Shown one piece after another: positions 60,737 through 64,000 of a stretch of 64,000 nt of DNA (positions within the stretch are counted from its first letter, which is position 1; every line of letters starts with the position of its first letter). The notes below the pieces were generated by a model that saw nothing but the letters and a program-made list of their open reading frames with translations, was not told where the DNA came from and made no database searches. The position numbers and the translations under genes were made by a program. Location: contig NC_008009.1 of NCBI RefSeq assembly GCF_000014005.1, forward strand, positions 682,001-746,000, given 5' to 3'. The stretch is from Candidatus Koribacter versatilis Ellin345. GTDB lineage: Bacteria; Acidobacteriota; Terriglobia; Terriglobales; Acidobacteriaceae.

Positions 60737-61626
60737 AGCGCTGGATGGGGTTGCTGCTGGTGGTGGCGTTTGCTGCCGGCGCGCTGGTGCTTGTACATCG
60801 CCGTCGCGAGAGTGGCGAGGTATCGCCGAACGCGATGTTGAGCATGGCCGCCGATGCGCAGCGGGATGTATTGCGCGCGCCGATGCAAATGACGCGGCTT
60901 TCGGATGAAGAAGAGACACGCATTGGCGACGCGATGGCCGAGCGCTATGAGGGCTCCTTCCGCAGCCCAACGGACTACTCGGCAGTAGAGCGCGAGGTGC
61001 AGAAAGTCGGCGGCAAACTCGCAGTTCACGCGCATCGCCGGCTCAACTATCGTTTTCATCTCATTCCCGACGAGCAGTTACTTAACGCGTTTGCGCTGCC
61101 GGGTGGACACGTCTTTATTGGGTTCGGGCTGGTTCGGTTGATGAACACAGAAGACGAGCTTGCCAGTGTGCTCGGTCATGAACTTGAACACATTGACCAT
61201 TATCATTGCGCCGAGCGTGTGCAAGTGGAAGCGCAGATGCGCAAGTTGCAGCTTGGCGTTATCGGCGAGCTGATGCAACTGCCATTGAGCGTCTTCGAAG
61301 CGGGCTATTCCAAAGACCAGGAGTCAGAAGCCGATCGCGAAGGGATCTTGCTGGCAGTCGAAGCCGGCTTTTCCCCGTACGGCGCAGTTTCGATGTTTAC
61401 GAAGTTCGATGAGCTGCATCGTGCTTACGTAATCCACGCGGGCTCGCCGCCGGAGGAACTCTCGCAGCTTGCGATCGAGACGCTCTCTGGATATTTCCGC
61501 TCGCATCCGTTGCCGTCGGAGCGGATCGCGCAGGCGATGCAGGTCATCGCCGGGCATCATCTTGAGCGACAAACGAAGCAGACACCGATGCTGCCGGAAA
61601 TCGCGCAACAACTGGATCGAGAATAA
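60733..61626 (+). CDS. M48-family metalloprotease, membrane-anchored
   Basis: A 297-aa protease. An N-terminal hydrophobic segment (WMGLLLVVAFAAGALVLV) anchors or exports it. The zinc site is VLGHELEHIDHYHCAE (HExxH), and the third ligand is in DQESEADREG. FALPGGHVFIGFGLVRLM is the usual Loi/BepA-type block, so it probably works in the periplasm on envelope proteins. It overlaps the DUF2339 gene by four bases (ATGA). Confidence 0.9.
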   Translation: MKRWMGLLLVVAFAAGALVLVHRRRESGEVSPNAMLSMAADAQRDVLRAPMQMTRLSDEEETRIGDAMAERYEGSFRSPTDYSAVEREVQKVGGKLAVHAHRRLNYRFHLIPDEQLLNAFALPGGHVFIGFGLVRLMNTEDELASVLGHELEHIDHYHCAERVQVEAQMRKLQLGVIGELMQLPLSVFEAGYSKDQESEADREGILLAVEAGFSPYGAVSMFTKFDELHRAYVIHAGSPPEELSQLAIETLSGYFRSHPLPSERIAQAMQVIAGHHLERQTKQTPMLPEIAQQLDRE

Positions 61627-61627
61627 A

Positions 61628-61655
61628 AGCCCATCTCGCCAGGGCGGGATGGGCT
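61628..61655 (-). terminator. Terminator of glpX
   Basis: A 13-bp stem (61628-61640 with 61643-61655, one wobble) starts two bases after the M48 stop. Read on the minus strand it is followed by TTTTA, so it terminates glpX and may act on both strands. Confidence 0.75.
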
Positions 61656-61672
61656 CCTGGATCGAAGCGTCT

Positions 61673-62689
<1,017 letters not shown>

Positions 62690-62789
62690 GGGTCCTCCGG
62701 TGGGATGCGGGCGAATGGCTGCCCAACACACATCAGCCCATGGTGCGCGACCATGGGCTTAGTGCGAACTGAAAATTGTCCTCTTTTGC

Positions 62790-63968
62790 TTAGAAACCGT
62801 CAATGCCGGTAATGTGTTGCCCGATGATCAGCGTGTGTACATCGTGCGTGCCCTCGTAGGTTTTCACCGATTCGAGGTTCATCATGTGGCGGAAGACCGG
62901 GTACTCATCGGCGATGCCGTTGCCACCGAGAATGTCGCGCGCCATGCGAGCGCACTCCAGGGCCATCCACACGTTGTTACGCTTCGCCATGGAGATGTGC
63001 TGGTGACCGGCCTTGCCTTGATCTTTCAGGCGGCCGACCTGCAACGCGAGCAACTGCGCCTTGGTGATCTCGGTGATCATCCATACCAGCTTCTCCTGCA
63101 CCAGCTGGTGGCCGGCGATCGGCATATCGTGGAACTGCTTGCGGAATTGCGCGTATTGCAGCGCGCAATCGTAGCAGGCCATCGCCGCGCCAATGGCGCC
63201 CCAGGCGATGCCGTAGCGCGCCTGGTTCAGGCACATCAGCGGAGACTTCAGGCCATCGGACTTGGGAAGTAAGTTCTCGGCGGGAATGCGGACGTCTTGC
63301 AGCGAGAGGCTCGACGTGACCGAAGCGCGCAGTGACCACTTGCCGTGAACATCCTTGGCGACGAAGCCGGGACGATCGGTTTCGACGAGGAAACCGCGGA
63401 CGCGGCCGCCTTCGTCTTCCACCTTCGCCCAGATCACGGCGACGTCGGCGATCGAGCCTGAGGTGATCCACATCTTCTCGCCGCTAATGATGTAATCGTT
63501 GCCTTCTTTGCGGGCGCGAGTGCGCATGGCGCTTGGGTTTGATCCGGCGTCGGGCTCAGTGAGGCCGAAGCAGCCGAGCTTTTCGCCTTTGGCCATCGCG
63601 GGTAGCCACTTGTCTTTTTGTGCGTCGCTGCCGAAGGTGTAGATCGGGTACATCACCAGTGCCGATTGCACGCTAACGAAGGAACGTACGCCGCTGTCGC
63701 CGCGCTCCAGTTCCTGGGTCATCAGGCCGTATTCCACGTTGCCCATCTCAGCGCAACCGTAACCCTTGAGGTTGGCGCCAAAGAAGCCAAGCTCGCCCAT
63801 CGGCTGGATGAGCTCCTTGGGGAAGCGGCCGTCGCGATTGCATTGCTCGATGATGGGGATGAGGTTTTCTTCGATGAAGCGGCGGGTGTTGTCGCGAACC
63901 AGGCGCTCGTCGTCGGTGAGGAGCGTGTCGAGCTCGATGTAATCAACACCCTTGAATTTAATGGCCAT
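62790..63968 (-). CDS. Acyl-CoA dehydrogenase, glutaryl-CoA dehydrogenase-like
   Basis: A 392-aa flavoprotein. RSFVSVQSALVMYPIYTFGS and LGCFGLTEPDAGSNPSAM (FAD/substrate block) are present, and the catalytic Glu is in SVKTYEGTHDVHTLIIGQHI near the end, the arrangement of glutaryl-CoA dehydrogenase rather than short-chain dehydrogenases. It would convert glutaryl-CoA to crotonyl-CoA in lysine/tryptophan degradation. No electron-transfer flavoprotein gene is adjacent. A second stretch, MWITSGSIADVAVIWAKVED, is standard. The upstream end reaches the window edge. Confidence 0.88.
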   Translation of the reverse strand: MAIKFKGVDYIELDTLLTDDERLVRDNTRRFIEENLIPIIEQCNRDGRFPKELIQPMGELGFFGANLKGYGCAEMGNVEYGLMTQELERGDSGVRSFVSVQSALVMYPIYTFGSDAQKDKWLPAMAKGEKLGCFGLTEPDAGSNPSAMRTRARKEGNDYIISGEKMWITSGSIADVAVIWAKVEDEGGRVRGFLVETDRPGFVAKDVHGKWSLRASVTSSLSLQDVRIPAENLLPKSDGLKSPLMCLNQARYGIAWGAIGAAMACYDCALQYAQFRKQFHDMPIAGHQLVQEKLVWMITEITKAQLLALQVGRLKDQGKAGHQHISMAKRNNVWMALECARMARDILGGNGIADEYPVFRHMMNLESVKTYEGTHDVHTLIIGQHITGIDGF

Positions 63969-64000
63969 GCGATCTCACTTTTCTTGAACGTACGGAGGGC

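Overview
The window looks like a chromosomal segment of an Acidobacteriota (Terriglobia / Koribacter-like) soil bacterium. This is inferred from a GC-rich coding style, a diderm envelope toolkit (complete Tol-Pal set, CMP-KDO synthetase, lipoproteins, a TonB-dependent receptor remnant), a CarD-type regulator, a TPR-bearing Ser/Thr kinase, and small dispersed palindromic repeats of a kind I associate with this phylum. No IS element, prophage, CRISPR array, rRNA or tRNA was found. Coding density is high, and most of the window is housekeeping or envelope genes.

Layout. 0.1-7.4 kb: carD behind a near-consensus promoter, an AI-2E-type transporter, ruvX, mltG, a lipoprotein, an FtsX/MacB-type permease and a TonB-domain protein. 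7.4-12.7 kb: translation genes (rplM-rpsI, rpsB, tsf, the last two split by a VOC gene), a second AI-2E-type transporter and coaD. 12.7-19.7 kb: an aminotransferase, a tight GDP-mannose operon (mannose-6-P isomerase, mannose-1-P guanylyltransferase, phosphomannomutase), a Ste24-like protease and kdsB. 19.7-29.7 kb: a Tat-exported spermidine-dehydrogenase-like oxidase, PPK2, asnA, aldo/keto reductase, PAP2 membrane protein, GH2 glycosidase, a Gly/Ser/Thr-rich lipoprotein and lexA. 30-36.7 kb: a TPR-GAF-degenerate-GGDEF protein followed by a radical-SAM-like protein that lacks its cluster cysteines, several small proteins, and an ECF sigma / putative anti-sigma / secreted-protein operon. 36.8-42 kb: tolQ-tolR-tolA/tonB-tolB-pal-cpoB on the minus strand. 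42.3-48.2 kb: recN, an orphan AbiEi-like regulator behind nested palindromes, korA-korB, and the decayed 3' end of a TonB-dependent receptor gene. 48.3-50.6 kb: the most unusual locus, described below. 51-64 kb: a Tat-exported asparaginase-family hydrolase, MarC, a TPR Ser/Thr kinase, HdeD-like protein, a very large DUF2339 protein overlapping an M48 protease, glpX, and a glutaryl-CoA-dehydrogenase-like gene.

Best candidate for an undescribed system: at 48289-50553 one protein joins an N-terminal ribosome-hibernation (HPF/RaiA) domain to C-terminal sigma-70 region-2-like and region-4-like segments. Fifty-one bases downstream lies an eRF1-family (baeRF-like) protein with a zinc ribbon and a GGH tripeptide where release factors carry GGQ. 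A hairpin closes the pair. This suggests a two-gene module linking ribosome hibernation, transcription and ribosome rescue. The domain calls come from reading the sequence; the function is inference.

Several start codons were moved downstream from the longest open frame because of ribosome-binding sites, signal peptides, promoters or family N-termini; reasons are given per gene. Positions inside proteins are approximate unless stated.
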